Counted from the first letter of the stretch, positions 13,123 to 25,930 are shown. The stretch is DNA of 64,000 nt from Xiphias gladius (GCF_016859285.1 NC_053421.1:1908100-1972099); one strand, 5' to 3'. Notes: a model not told the origin generated them from the sequence alone. A program made the numbers and translations.

Positions 13123-16100
13123 TCACACAGTAGTCTTCTCAATAAGGGAAACTTCATTCAGGAAGGCGATGAATAACTTGGTTCCCTCAATATAGTTGTA
13201 CCTGGGATAGGAAGAAAATAATGGACGGTTACCAAAACTAAACTTGTTGTCTGTTTAAATGCGTGTATGAACTGTTACAGCCAAGATTGGACAGTAAGAG
13301 AAGCATGTATGAAACAACGTGAGTATCCTTTACATATACAATCAACCTATTAACACCATCATCCACAGCAACAGACGGGCACAGTATAGTTTGAAAGAAA
13401 AAATCCATAGTAAAGCCCTATGGAACCAGACCAGCATATTTGTATTCCTGCTTTTAATGTCTCACATCATTCACCTTACACTGATCAGCCACAACATTTT
13501 TTATATATATATACACACACACATATATAAATTCAGATTAAACAATTATTTCAGCACAAGGTTGTGGAACAGAAAGGATATGACTACATTAGCGCTGGAG
13601 GTTCAGATTCCCCACTAATACACGCTTTATTTAAAACATCCTGTAAAATGAAATAGGAGGAAAGGACCTCTGAAGTCAAACCTGCTCATTTTCTCATTCT
13701 GGGAGTGCAGCCCGTCATCAAAGCCTCCGATGGGCAACATGATGATGCTTTTACCCGTCACTTCCTGGAAGGTTCTGGCGATAGGGATGGTCCCACCCTC
13801 ACGGATCAGATCAGGATCCATGTCAAAAACTGTAGAAGGGAGGAGATTTTATATTTGAGAGTAGTGGCAAGTAAGTGACACTCAGGTATCTTACCACACA
13901 ATAAAACAGCTGGGCATTTGTATGAATTATGTGTCACTTAAGCAAGTTTTCCTTAGGCATTATTGTCTGGGTGACCATCAACTATTCAAACAGAATTCAA
14001 AACACTTTACAAAGGATTAAATTCAAAATCAACAGCAAGAGGCAATAAGGCCAGGCTACAGTGCTAACAAAGTTATGCCTTTAAAGGGACCAGTGAAGTC
14101 TAAACTCATTTCTACAACTGGTAAGAACGCTGGTAGCTGTATTTTCTGTATTTTAGCAAAATGTTGCTGCAAGAAAAGATATAAGCATGAGTTAAATTGA
14201 TTTCTTACCCCGTGCTGTACTTTACATTAGCAGTTAGAGGCCCGAATAATGGTGAGTGAATATAATGATGGGTTGCTGAAAAGGACTATATCTGATTTGG
14301 GTTTGTGCAACGGAGGAACCGTAAGCAGTATTTGACACGTACATTTTGGAGAGTGTCTACAAGTTCTACAGGAGAATATACCATAATGTCAGAATAACAT
14401 CAAATATCTGCACTATATAAAATATGTGCTTACAGTTATAACGGTCAGGTGGAAGCATATAAAACATCGAGATTCAGCCCACAGCTGAATCGTGGAACAC
14501 CATGTGTTACTGCTGATGATGAGGGTATCTTGCATAGATTAGTCTTTATTGGACTCCCATTCTGCAAAGTGGTTGCTACCCTACATCTGGTGCATACTGT
14601 ACATGTGGGATCAAGTAAGTACATTCACTCAAGCAATTAGGTACAGTTAATATTACATATTATTATTAGCTCATAAAGATATAAAATGACTGGTGAAAAG
14701 TCTTGTGTTATTAAAACATCAGCTTTCTCTGTGCCTATGACAATGGGATTACCACCTCTCGGTTTTATGCCTCCGCCCACCACTCAAGTTGCAGTTTACA
14801 TCCATGTTTGTCCAGAACCATATAATAATGTAGTGAAGACTTTGAAGGAATTTAATAAAAAGGTATGAAGTGTATTTTGATATAATTAGCAGATGATTTC
14901 TTTGAGATTGGCTCACAAGAAGCGACACAATATGCCATACTGTATTACTAGTATTTGTATTACTACTGCTTGTATATTTTTACAGTTTGTTATAGTTTTA
15001 TAGTTACAGTTTTCTTCTGCTTTATTATCTATATAAAGGATTTTGATGCAGTGACGGGTGCTTAATGTGGGGTGAAGAGTCTTTTCTGTACCTCTCTTGA
15101 CAGCAGCCTTCCCAGCCTCATAAAGAGGGTGCTGAGTGTCAGCCAGCCAAGGCTTTGCCCCAATCAGCATAGTGACTTTTAGCGTGTTAGGACTCTTCCT
15201 CTTGGCAAACACAGAGTTAAGGTAGTCTGTTACCTAAAGCATCAAAACAAGAAGACAAAGAGCAGAGTATTTGTGGGAAAAAACAATTAGCTTATTTAAA
15301 AAAAGCAAAACAAAACATGATTTGGGTATTTTTCAAAGTAGAGCATTCACATCCTGTTTTACCTGTTTCTTGACCATTGCAGGGTCCATGTTTGGAACTT
15401 GTCTAATGGAGAATTTAGCAATAACCTTAGCAGGGATTACGGTCTTTGAGCCAGAGTCAGAGAAGGCCCCCTCAATGCCATGGATGGAGACGGTAGGGTA
15501 GCGCCACATGTGGGCCAACAAGTCCACCTATAGGAAACACAGAATAGAAAATCAGCTGTCTTGTTGCATTCACCTGGTCTTACAATAAATAATGTCCCTT
15601 TTCAAGATTATTCTCTCACCTTGTTGCTGTACATGAGCTGGCTGACACCGATTTTGTTCTTGTAGTTGTCAATGTCAAACTGGATGTCCTGGTACATCTT
15701 CCATTCCTCATCAGAGAGTGGAGCCACAGCCTCCCTGATGCCGGGAATTAGGATCTTACCACTGGGGCTGATCAGTGTGTCTGAAGAGTAGAGTAACAAC
15801 AGAATGGCGGATGCTATTTTTTAATTGACATCTCCTCACACTTAATGAATGTTAAAGTACATGGTCAGTTACACAACAGAGTTACGAGGGCCTGGAGGGA
15901 TTCGGTACCTTGCTCGGAGACCTTTCAGTAGGGAAGGTGCTTTCAAACAAAAGACTTTAAAACCCATCCTCCTGTACTTGCAGTCTCACAAATTACTGCA
16001 CAACTCTTGTGGCTGATTTAGGAAAATACCTATAGCCTACTGAATGTTTTTGTGCTACTAAAATATCATGTCATTTGTCTTACATCATTTAAAAAAACCA

Positions 16101-19100
16101 ATATATGTCAGTTGTTTTCTTGTAGTTTGACCAAACATGACTTCGTTTATTTGCCTTAGAATATGTACAACTTATGTGCTTCATATTGCACATACAGCAC
16201 ATGAATAGGCTTAATCATTTAGATTTCTTATGATCTGCAAAACCAAACGGGCAAAGTTGGTTTTTGTCCACCTTCGGTATGAGGATCCTCAGTTGAGGGT
16301 TTAACATTTAAAGGGAACATTTTACTGCATATTCCGGCCCGATCTGTCCTGGCTAATATGTAAAGCAGCACACCTTCACATATCATGCATAAGTTGCCGG
16401 GATCAGTGCCGTTCACAACTGCTCAGAAAGACACTTTGAAATTACATGGTCACAAATTTCAGCTCATCTCCATGGAAACATATGAGGTGTTTATGTCCCT
16501 TCTCATAGCATTTTTCATTCCCTCGCGATCTAGCACCCTGACAGACTAGATGTGTCCACAGTGAAGACGTCACTGTACGTATGATAAAAGTCCGCGAGGG
16601 CTCAGTCCTCAAGTCTGGAAGGTGGGAATTTGGATTCAGCTTTTGTCACTAGATTTATCAACTTTTCACACCCATTTGGTGACTTTTTTCAAAAAAAGCA
16701 CCTATAGTTACACTTGGTGAAAAGATATCAAAAAACTGTTTGCAGAATGGCTGCAAATGCAGTTACATTAAAATAAAATCCACTATTAACACTAATACAA
16801 TTGATACAGCTGATTTTGTAGGAGTTAAGCAATGTTTGTTTGTATTTGGGTTCACTCGGTAATGAAGTGTTAAAAATACATAACACAACAAAAGTAGCTA
16901 ATTTAGGCTCTTTAACAGCTGTGAATTCAAGGTTAGCACTAGGGCTAATACCTTATAACGCAAGCTATCCCCAAGTCGCGACAAGTGGTGTTTTCCTGTT
17001 ATTCCCATTCTGCCAACATTGCGTGAACACAGGATTAGCATTCAAGTAATTCTGAGCAGTGTTACCAGAAATACATCACACAAGTAAGCACTTGACTAGT
17101 TGCAAATAATCTGGTGTGGGTATTGGGACAGACATAATGTCTCTCATCAGACTTCCTACTTATATAAAGGCTAAATAAAAGTAGAATACAATGTTTGTTC
17201 TGTGAGCACCCACCACCATTTTACTAGATGCTGCACTCTTAAAAATACACTCACCAAGAATGCCAATGAGGTCAGTCATTGGTTCAATCACAGTGCCTCC
17301 ATACCCTCCAGAATGTAAATCCTGTTTAGGTCCTTCAACCTGCAAACACACACGAGTAAACCTTTACCATGAAATAGCATGAAGTAGCACAGCAGCACAC
17401 AGGTGCAGAATGCGTGTATAACCTAAGAATTATGCATAGTTTGTTTAAATCAGAGTATTATGTTTATGATACAAAACCTCAGCAAAGAAGTAGCAGTTGC
17501 CTCTGGTGCCGTAGGTGAGGGCGGGTCGTCTGCTGAGCCAGTTGCAGTCTGAGATGGTTATGTAATCCACGTCAGAGAAGAAGGTGTCTCTCTTGGCCAG
17601 GATCATGGCATCCAGGCCATTAGAGCCAGTCTCCTCCATGCCCTCGATGAGAAACTTCACATTCACTGGCAGCTCCTGGTGGACAAAAATAAAAGCAATG
17701 TTATTCCATTAGGTTGTGTTTGACAGTGGCAGCAAGTAGTTTGGATGGAGGATGAAGTATTGGAGAAGAGCCTCATCTGAGAACAACGTATTTTTGGATG
17801 ACAAGCCTGTTTTTTTGAAATTGTAATGGTGTTTCAACAGGCTTTGCAAACTGTAAAATCCTGAGCCATTAGCTTAATTTGAAACTACTCTCATCAACAC
17901 CTACACAAGCTCTTTCCCCTTAATGCATCCAGCATCTGGCTGATGCCTTTTGATGTATGAATTCAGCCTTGTTATTTTCTCATAAGATGAAGCAGCAGCA
18001 AGGATGGCGGGAACAGACTGCTGCAGTGACTTTGCAGAAACAGCAGTGACAAGATGTTTTGGCTGAAGCTTAGCTCTACTCTCTTTATCCTGAGGGTACT
18101 CTCTTTGTTCTCGCTTAATCTAAAGAGTATTTTACTCAACTAAAACAGTCTTCTTAAGTAAATGGGAGTTAACTTTTGGGTCTATCTTGCCTAGGCATCT
18201 CTCTCTGTTTCCCCTCTATATATTTCAATTCTTTCCAAGACAAAGATGATTATCAAATACGTGATCTGAATTGTCCTTTGTTCTAACTTGAGGTCACAGT
18301 GCCTCTGCAGCTCCCACTCCCATTTGATTTTGTTGATCTGTGGCATGAAAAATTATCCAATATAACAGCGATTTTCCCTCACCATGTTGAGGGCCTGGTA
18401 AGCCTCCACAGCATGGATCCAGGCTAAAACTGGGGCCTTGTTATCCGATACTCCTCTTCCATACAAGTTACCTAGAGGCACAATCACACAAGAATCATTA
18501 TATTTAGTTATCAAATAGATGTAGCCCTCACAGTGGTCTGGGTTTTAATAAATACTTACTGCACAACTCCTAGTTTGTTCTTTTAATTTCAGTTATTAAA
18601 TTGTATTTCATTTAATTGTATTTAAATGTATTTCCTATTTTGTTTTAATTAATAACACAAAAATCACTCTATTGTTCTAGTCGTTGTCTTGAAAACATCA
18701 TTCAAACATTCACAGTGAAGGTTGGATAAAGTATGGGAAGCCCTTGGCTAATGACATCAACAATAGCTAACTGGAGTCCATGCAATGAGACCAGACTGGA
18801 GGTGTGGGTTAGACCAACTTTGACTTATAAAAAAACACTCAAACCTTTTGAGTTTGCTATTCACATCTCTGTTTATGAGTCTACCATACGTAAATCATGG
18901 TGCATGGTTGCATGGACCTAGTGTCTGTGGCAGGACACCGTGCAGGAAGCCGCTGCTCTCCAAAAACGCATCACTGCGTGGCTGAAGTTTGCCAATGAGA
19001 AGCTTGACATCCCACAATACAGTGTTTCGTGGACTGATGAAACTAAGGCAGAATTGATTAGGAAGAACACACAGCACCACATATGGTGTAAAATTGGCAC

Positions 19101-22100
19101 TAAATACCAAAATTTCTCCTGAACGCTGTGCAGGTCTGATCTGCAGCCACAGGAAGAGCTAGTTTTTGGATATTGCTGCCAAAGGAGGTTTGACCAGTTA
19201 TAAAATTCAAGGGTTCACTTACTTTTTCCATCAGCACTGTGAATGTTTAATAAGACAATTCAGCTACTGAATATGATGTTTACACTGAATTTTTCACCAT
19301 TCCATCAGATGGAAATATTCCAGCCATCTTGTGAATAACTTTATACACATTCTCCCAAAATCCAGCCTTGAAAACCACTAGAAACCACTAGAAAATTTTG
19401 AACAGAGTTTGGCTGCACAACATGAACTGGTAATGACGACAGAGGAGTTTAAAGGCTGTTACCATTGATGTCAGTCAGGTTGTAGGGATCCGTTGCCCAA
19501 CCATCCTCTAGCTTTGCTGGCTGGACGTCCACATGACCGTAGACACACACTGTGTGTTTGCTGGAGTCATTGCCAAACTGAGCTATCACCACTCTAGGCA
19601 ACGCTAACGTCTGCCCATCAGGAAGCTACAGAAATTAAAGGAGAGTTTTGAGTGCTGCACTGTTACATATGGTTATTTTTCCATCCCTGAGTCATTTTGG
19701 TTTTCAAGTTTTTCTCAACTTCTGTTGAACCCTGCGGTGCAGCAAGTACTTTGGTTTTACAGGTTGCAACAGTAAAGTCTATCACCTAAACAATGCTGAA
19801 TTAGCTGCACGTTCTGTACCATCTCAATTTGAGTGTATATTTCTCGAATATCAAAGGAATATCAGTGATCCACAGTGTGAGATGGATAATCTTACGAGAA
19901 CGCAGAGGTACAGAAAATTGTTTCAGCTCTGCTTTTCTGAAATAAAAACATCATTATATCGTAGTTTTATGTGAAAAGGTCATCTGTTATTGTTTTTACC
20001 ATTCCCTTACACAATATAACAGTTCATGTTATGTTGGTCCTAATTACTGGTGAGAAAGTGATCTCTAGTTTGACCTAAAACAAACTATATGTTTAATGAG
20101 TCTGGGAAGCAGCTGTGATGGGTCTCAGTCAGTAATGAGGGGGTAGATTCAGTCCTTACTGCTCCTCTGCCTTTTTGAAGTTAGGAGCTCATTTGCCACT
20201 GTCACCCTCCCTGAAGGGCCAACCTCTCTGTTTGAAATACAAAAAATTTACTAACCTATCAGGCCGATGATTATATACAAAGCTCTAATATCTCAGACAG
20301 CATTTATGAAAGGCTGGTTTGCAGAGACGAACGGCTCTGTCACTGACTTCTTGTTCTCCGATGTCCACCAGCTCTACAGTCCCTCCCATCAGCCTCAGCC
20401 TCTGAGCCGCCATCTCCATCATGCTGTGTAGGTTCGGTCTCTTCAGAACATTACTGGAGTCACTTTCGATTGCAACCCAGTCCCGCAGAGCCTAGAGTAC
20501 AGATATACATTCAAAACATCATCATCTTTCTCAAATCCTTTTGCCATCATGTAAAATATGATGATATGATAGCACGACTGCTGAACACTACTAGTGTCCA
20601 GTGAAAAGGTGCTTTGATTCATTTTAAATCAAGGAATCTAATGAAAAAAACAAGAAGCAAGGCTATATTTGCTCTTAATAAAAAGTTGCTTGTTATACTG
20701 CCATACTGCCATACACCTTTTGGCTAAAACTGGCTTTGTTTCCCTGAGCAGTGAAGATATGCAACATATCCATTAACACTGATGACTCTTGCATGAAGTT
20801 TTTTGGAATTATTTTTCTCCCTGTTGAAAAATCATTGTGATCAACTTCTAGTTACAAATGATCAAAATTCTGGTCTGATGCAATTTAATTTAATCAGCAT
20901 TTCTATATGTATGTCTTTGGATGTTTAAAATAACCTAGTTTTAAAAAAACAGGCTATTAGAAAAAAAAGTCATGCATGTTTCTCTCATGGGTTTTGTCAA
21001 TGGTGTAGTAAAAATAAAAGACTGCAAAGCGACAGCACCACCTAGTTTCCAAAAATCGTTACATGACTTCATCTTTGTTGTGCACTGGGAGCAATTTTAT
21101 CTTGAAAGTTTTAAATTGTCAGACCACATCGGAAAGATTTTGGGGACAGAGGATCTGCTTCTGTTTAAAATACAGTTTGTTTTTCTTTCTATTATTTTCT
21201 ATTATTTTAACTTTGTAGGGGAAATAACAAAAACGGCTTTTCCCGCAAAACAGACATGACAGAAAAGTTATCATGTTGCAAATGAAAACTGTTTCAAACT
21301 GTGACACCAAGGTTTACATAAATTCCTTAAGTCCACTTTACTTCTGATGTTTAATTAAGCTCTACAATACACTCCTATACATAATTTGTATTACTATACA
21401 AATTTATAAAATTTGATTAATTCCCCATTGACTTTACTTTTTTTTTTTTACTTAGGTACTTAGGTATTGAGTTACGGTTGTTTCTCTATAATGTACAATA
21501 TTTGTGATTACTAGTGATTATTGTAGATGTGTAACATCTAAGATGTTCATTCATGCCTGCTTGTCTTTGGGTTATTTTAGTTTCTACTGTACCTACCTAC
21601 TTTTGCTCTATGGGGGGTAGTTGTAAGTTTGTAAGTCTGATGTAAGAGAGTGAATCTGGCCATGTTTCACTTTGTGCTGAATAATGGAAATATTCAAAGA
21701 GTAACTAAGTCATGCTTATTTCCAACAGCCCAGAGTGACTTAAGTACATTAACCAACAAGAATTCAGAAGTCAATTACCATGTGCAATGGATTATTCTGC
21801 ACAATTTGAATTTAATGAGTGGCTACAACATAAAATTGCTTGATATCCATGCAATCAGTATAACTTCCTTAAGTGAGATAAGTGAGTTTTTACAGCATAA
21901 GTGGTTGCTCTTCAACTTACCGTCTCTGTGGTGTAGTTTTTTCTAAACCTAATAAAAACAACTAGTTTTCAGTACCTCTTATGCTTGGATTCATAGTGTC
22001 ACAAGACTTCTAAGAGTTCAGTGCTTGAACTCTTAGAAGTCTTGCTAAAACAAGAAGAAGAATATATTGTACCTCTACATATTCTTCTTCATGGCTGTCA

Positions 22101-22183
22101 ATGTACTGCACCAGCTCTGTATACTGGAAAGCATGGACGGTAGAAATAACCAGCAAGATGGCGGGCAGAACTAGAAGATTCAT
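13123..22183 (-). CDS. cndp1: Carnosine dipeptidase 1 (beta-Ala-His dipeptidase), 11 coding exons
   Basis: Secreted zinc M20-family dipeptidase that hydrolyses carnosine-type Xaa-His dipeptides. Coding exons in order on the minus strand: 22183-22073, 20491-20348, 19625-19463, 18471-18383, 17675-17478, 17339-17255, 15780-15620, 15527-15363, 15233-15092, 13829-13682, 13201-13123. They total 1,485 nt, or 494 residues; human CNDP1 is about 507. A signal peptide (residues 1-18, [18 protein letters not shown]) favours CNDP1 over cytosolic CNDP2. Metal-site motifs are intact: YGHVDVQPA (His116), SDNKAP (Asp149), EGMEETGS (Glu183/Glu184), ISD (Asp212) and DDGLHSQNE (His461). The dimer-interface DLHSG motif has His244. 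Two N-glycosylation sequons (Asn104, Asn134) suit secretion. Junctions are GT-AG; the donor after exon 5 (GTTTTG) is weak. Exon 4 has SDNKAP where human has TDNKGP. The family is certain; the 1-versus-2 call rests mainly on the signal peptide. Confidence 0.94.
18745..19250 (+). mobile_element. Tc1-like transposon remnant, internally deleted
   Basis: It starts with the 5' region words ACTGGAGTCCATGCAATGAG and GAGGTGTGGGTTAGA. It then holds a middle transposase piece (18,950-19,110; residues like KPLLSKKRI and WTDETKAEL, which carry the first catalytic-region motif). It jumps to the transposase C-terminus and stop (GCTGCCAAAGGAGG, CCAGTTATAAA) and the 3' flank GGGTTCACTTACTTTTTCC. The N-terminal helix-turn-helix and most of the DDE core are deleted. 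It lies antisense inside the fourth coding-region intron of cndp1. Ends are approximate. Confidence 0.85.
22002..22044. repeat. Perfect 19-bp inverted repeat (hairpin), 5-nt loop
   Basis: Arms 22002-22020 and 22026-22044 are exact reverse complements (CAAGACTTCTAAGAGTTCA and its partner), with loop GTGCT. The hairpin lies in the cndp1 intron 28 nt past the donor of the first coding exon. Confidence 0.97.
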
Positions 22184-22436
22184 CTGTTGGCAGAGTCAGA
22201 TGGCTGTGTAAAAGGTCATTACTTCACTAAAGTATGTCTGACTACAAAGAAAACTCTCCCAGTACAGTAAACACATGCAGGGCTGTAGTCCAGATTCCCC
22301 CAGTCCAACCCCAAAAACCTAAGAAATCATTAGCCACCAAAAAGAAACCTGTGAAATCTTCTGATTATTTTAATATTTTGTCTCATTTACCTACATATTT
22401 TCTATAAATTTCATCTTGCTTCAAAATGGTCTAAAT

Positions 22437-22750
22437 TAGGGCTGCAACTAACTATTATTTTAATTATTGCTTGATCTACTGATTATTCATTCAATTAATC
22501 GTTGTGTATAAAAAATGGCAATAAATGCCTGCAACTTACCGCAACTTCCCTGATTCCAAAATGATATCTTAAAATGGATTTTTTGTTTCTCAAACAGTCT
22601 AAAACCCAAAGATATTCAGTTCACAATTATATATGACAAAGAAAAGCAGCAAATCCTCTCATTTTCACTACTGAAAGATGAATGAAACACTCAACCAATT
22701 ATCCGAATGGTTGTCCATTTCTTTCGATCAACTAATCATAAATATACTAT
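22437..22750 (+). repeat. Small AT-rich teleost repeat (GGGCTGCAACTA family)
   Basis: It begins ATTAGGGCTGCAACTAACTATT, runs through several ATTGATTAATC-like words, then GTCTAAAACCCAAAGATATTCAG and AAAGAAAAGCAGCAAATCCTC. The same words occur inverted at 32,690-32,890 and 37,130-37,668. It looks like a non-autonomous element lacking coding. It lies in the predicted 5' UTR intron of cndp1. Confidence 0.7.
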
Positions 22751-23050
22751 AAATGCAGTTTCAAAGTCTTCCATGCACAGGCAGAAATATAAATCTGGTG
22801 GTGGAAAATATCATATTCTTGTCTAAAAAAAAGTCATATTTAAGAAAATTCAGTCTATAAAAAAAATCCACCTTCAAAAGCCACCATTTGGAATTTATAG
22901 CATTTAATTTAACAGGATGTAAACTCCTCCTCAGGTGTTTAAATCCCCAAATTCCCAGAAGCACACATGAACTTAAAGTCCACTATAGCCCACTTACTTG
23001 TGAATATTTTCATAGTAATACTACACTCAATGGATGACCATTTGTCTTAC

Positions 23051-23106
23051 CTTTTCTCTACTGGAAATGTGTGTTACTGTCTCCTCAGGCAGGCAGGCGG
23101 ATTTTG
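23051..23106 (-). other. cndp1: Predicted non-coding first exon (5' UTR) of cndp1
   Basis: Read on the minus strand, a TATA box is followed about 30 nt later by a stretch that ends in a strong donor (AAAG|GTAAGAC, exon edge 23051). The first coding exon begins with an acceptor AG (22184-22185) directly in front of the ATG at 22183, so the start codon opens exon 2. The implied 5' UTR intron is 22184-23050. The upper edge is inferred from TATA spacing and is approximate. Confidence 0.6.
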
Positions 23107-23128
23107 GCACCGTGTTGTTGCATACACA

Positions 23129-23136
23129 TTTATATA
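23129..23136 (-). promoter_or_regulatory. cndp1: TATA box of the cndp1 promoter
   Basis: The minus strand reads GGGTATATAAATG. This canonical TATA motif lies about 80 nt before the predicted splice donor of the non-coding exon. Expected initiation is near 23,105. A TATA promoter fits a tissue-restricted, liver-type secreted gene; that regulation is inferred. Confidence 0.6.
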
Positions 23137-24665
23137 CCCTCCCCTCATATCACACTCCTACTGCGCCTCGGGGTCACAGAGTCAAACTTTTCCTGACACA
23201 GTGCCAAGACAGCTGACAAATTAAATTTTTCTTGCTGACAGGCACAGGAATTACACTCAATCTATTGATCTCGCTCCAAGAATGCACAACGGGGTTCAGC
23301 AGGAACAAAGGCAGCATGGTGAAATGAACAAATTCCTGTTGTTTGTGTTTTGGAATCTCCAAGCAAACCCCTAGATGAAAGTAGAATGGCTTTTCTTGTT
23401 CCATAGTAGGTGAGTGTCCCATTGTGCTGAACTTAACATTGAGCTACTTGTAAGCATTCCTAGTTGACATGCAGCTATATTATATAATTACCCTAAGACA
23501 GTTTGTCTGAAAATATTTAATCCCATCACCTCTTCATGTTCATTGGATAAATTGTCCTTGGTAAAAACTTCCTGTCTCTTTATGTGTGCCCCAGTGTGAG
23601 ACAGGACAAAAGACTGGGGATTTGTCACACTCACAAGAAAATAAAACTTACAGGGGCTCAAAAAACCAAAGCCCTTAGCTGGTACCCACTGGTAACGTTT
23701 TACCAGTGTGTGTTTGAGTTTGTGCGTGCCTGCAGGCAGTATTCAAATTTCTTTTATTTTCCATACAGATTTGAATTAATCATGATGAAACAGACAACTT
23801 TGATTGGACAGAAGAAAGTGGCCAAAAAAATTACCTGGTTGGAATATTCCCTAAACTGACTCCGCTGCTGATGATCCTTTATAAAGCTTCACAGTGAATA
23901 AAAGCTGCAGATTTTGTTGCAGTACCTAATTGCTGCACTAATCAATCTGTGATACTCTGATATTTATATTAACAGTGGGCCAGTGACTAGTTACCTAGAA
24001 TGTGACAGGGCGGTAATGACAAACCCACAGAAATGATCATCTAACTCTGCATTATCACTGTTACCCTCAATTCTATGGAGCCTTTTAGCATCTTACAGCT
24101 TCACTGTTTTGGTATTATAGCTTGAAACGTTACTGTTTGGTAAAGCCTGACTGTCCACTACTTTCTCAGCAGCGTCAGCAGCCAGACAAATTTAGCAACC
24201 AGCTGGTGAACATAGTGGAGCATTTCTGCTTGCAGCTGAAGCATTAGTTCCGCTTTGTGTCTCTCATGTACTGGATGAACATACATTCCAGTCACTAACC
24301 GGAATGTTTGAAAAGCCCAGGAGGTCGTTTAAAAAGACTTCCCGCTGTTCTGATGTTATTTTCAGAATCCCTAAAGACTCTTCTAAGCATCTGCATGGAA
24401 AAATATGAAGTCCACTGCACAACAAAAAAGATGCCTGGATTTACTCCCTCGCGACATCAAGGACATTACATTAATTGCAGGGTAGCCTCATTATTTATCA
24501 TTACAAGCTTTCTTTTGTTAAACCTACCGACTCACTGACTATTTGAGGACAGCAAAACATCAGAGATCTGCTTCTTCAGGAAAAATAAATCTAATTAGGA
24601 ATACAGTTTATTAGCTTTATTTCAGTTAATGGGTGTTTCTTCTCTTCTACTACTGTAATTAATTA
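23137..24665. other. cndp1-taf2 upstream region, no supported gene
   Basis: The short open frames lack exon signals and family matches. The 250 nt immediately above the TATA box may hold cndp1 control sites, but none is certain. Confidence 0.5.
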
Positions 24666-24667
24666 TA

Positions 24668-24771
24668 ACCATAAAGAGTACGTCCTAGACCTGCTCCATA
24701 TGAAAAGTGCCGTGAGATAAGCTCTGTAATGATTTGGTACTATAAAAAGGAAATTGAATTGAATTGAATTG
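24668..24771 (+). repeat. 3' end of a LINE (L2/CR1 type) with ATTGA tail
   Basis: The sequence TAAAGAGTACGTCCTAGACC, then GAAAAGTGCCGTGAGATAA and GATTTGGTACTATA, ends in three GAATT/ATTGA units. This is the familiar 3' terminus and short tandem tail of teleost L2-like retrotransposons. Nothing upstream is recognisable, so it is a 5'-truncated insertion. Confidence 0.8.
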
Positions 24772-24788
24772 TAAATAATCTGCATGCT

Positions 24789-24790
24789 GT

Positions 24791-24828
<38 letters not shown>
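24789..24828 (+). repeat. TG microsatellite
   Basis: About 40 bp of TG units, directly before the acceptor of the possible transposase exon. Confidence 0.95.
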
Positions 24829-24831
<3 letters not shown>

Positions 24832-24835
24832 TCAG

Positions 24836-25069
24836 ACAGCCGGGTCAGTTACAATGGCAGAGAAAAGAAAAACAGACATCCGAACATTTTTCAGTGCACT
24901 GAAACGTCAAGTAAGTATAAATATGCCGTTAATATCAAACATGATTTGATAAAATCTTCATAAGAAAGGAATTAAGTGCTTATGGAAATGTTTCATAATG
25001 GTGTCATTAGGCAAAGGCAACACAGAGATCAGACCTGGGCAGAGAGAGTCAGGGAGAAGTCAGACAGAG
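24836..25069 (+). pseudogene. Possible 5' end of a hAT-type transposase-derived gene (two exons)
   Basis: A TTTTTCAG acceptor precedes ATG at 24854. The frame reads MAEKRKTDIRTFFSALKRQ and stops at a perfect donor (AA|GTAAGT, 24911). A second segment, 25011-25069, lies between ATTAG and GTATAC and stays open in the same frame (20 codons, Arg/Gln/Glu-rich). The basic opening ending in TFF..KRQ resembles the start of hAT/ZMYM1-type transposases, whose early exons are spliced in fish. The rest is missing: a Tc1 remnant and retroviral sequence follow. The family call rests on about 19 residues only. Confidence 0.35.
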
Positions 25070-25199
25070 GTATACGGTTTCAGGTAAGTTTACACGCTGG
25101 TACAACCCGTAATTTATTTACCTATCAATTATCCAGTGTAGATAGTAGTAATTAGGTTTTCCTGTGTCCCCCCACAGTAAAATGAAATATCCGCCCTTG

Positions 25200-25930
25200 G
25201 ACATGGTGCATTAGCATGCTGGAAGTAGCAAGTAGAAGATGGTAAATTGTGACCATAAAGGGATGGACATGGTCAGCAACAATACTCAGACAGGCTGAGG
25301 CATTCAACCCATGACTGAACGATATTAAGGGGTCCAAAATGTGTCAAGAAAACATTCCTTACACCATTACAGCGCCACCAGCCCCAGCAGATTCATCAGA
25401 CCAGGCTACATTTTTCCACTTTCAGCTGTCCAGTTGTGGTGAGCCTGTGAACCACTGCAACCTCAGATTTCTGTTCTTGGCTGAAAGGAGTGGAACCTGA
25501 CATGGTCTTCTGCTGCTGTAGCCGATCCACCTCAAGGTTGGATGTGTTGTGCATTCTGAGATGTTTCTCTGCTCACCACAGTTGTAAAGGGTGGTTATCT
25601 GAGTTACTGTAGCCTTTCTGGCAGCTCCAATTAGTCTGGCCCCTCTCCTTGGACCTCTCTCATCAACAAGGTGTTTCCATCTGCAGAACTGCTGCTTGGT
25701 GGATGTTTTTTGTTTCTTGCTCCTTTCTGCGTGAACTCTAGAGATTACTGCATGTGAAAATCCCCGGAGATCAGCAGTTTCAGAAATACTCAAACCAGCC
25801 CATCTGGTACAATCAATCACGCCCGGGTCAAAGTCACTGAGATCACATTTTTCCCCCATTCTGATGCGTGATGAGAACATTGACTGAAGCTCCTGACCTG
25901 TATCTGCATGACTTTATGCATTGCTGTTGG
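25200..25930 (-). mobile_element. Tc1-like transposon remnant
   Basis: The minus strand from 25,880 to 25,422 encodes the transposase N-terminus: MGEKCDLSDFDPG, the helix-turn-helix GLSISETADLRGFS, then RKATVTQITTLYN and YSSRRP..VPLLSAKNRNLRLQW. A second piece (25,320-25,205) holds part of the DDE core (SIVADHVHPFM). Between them the first catalytic motif and surrounding core are deleted. Terminal repeats are missing on both sides. It sits directly against the retroviral env remnant. Confidence 0.88.

Noticed and set aside
14449..14868. Two open frames of about 60 codons in a cndp1 intron
   Set aside because: No exon signals or homology; they lie between well-defined cndp1 exons and read on the opposite strand.
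16228..16416. 62-codon minus-strand frame between cndp1 exons 6 and 7
   Set aside because: It falls inside an intron, is not conserved in the CNDP family and is not flanked by usable splice sites in frame.
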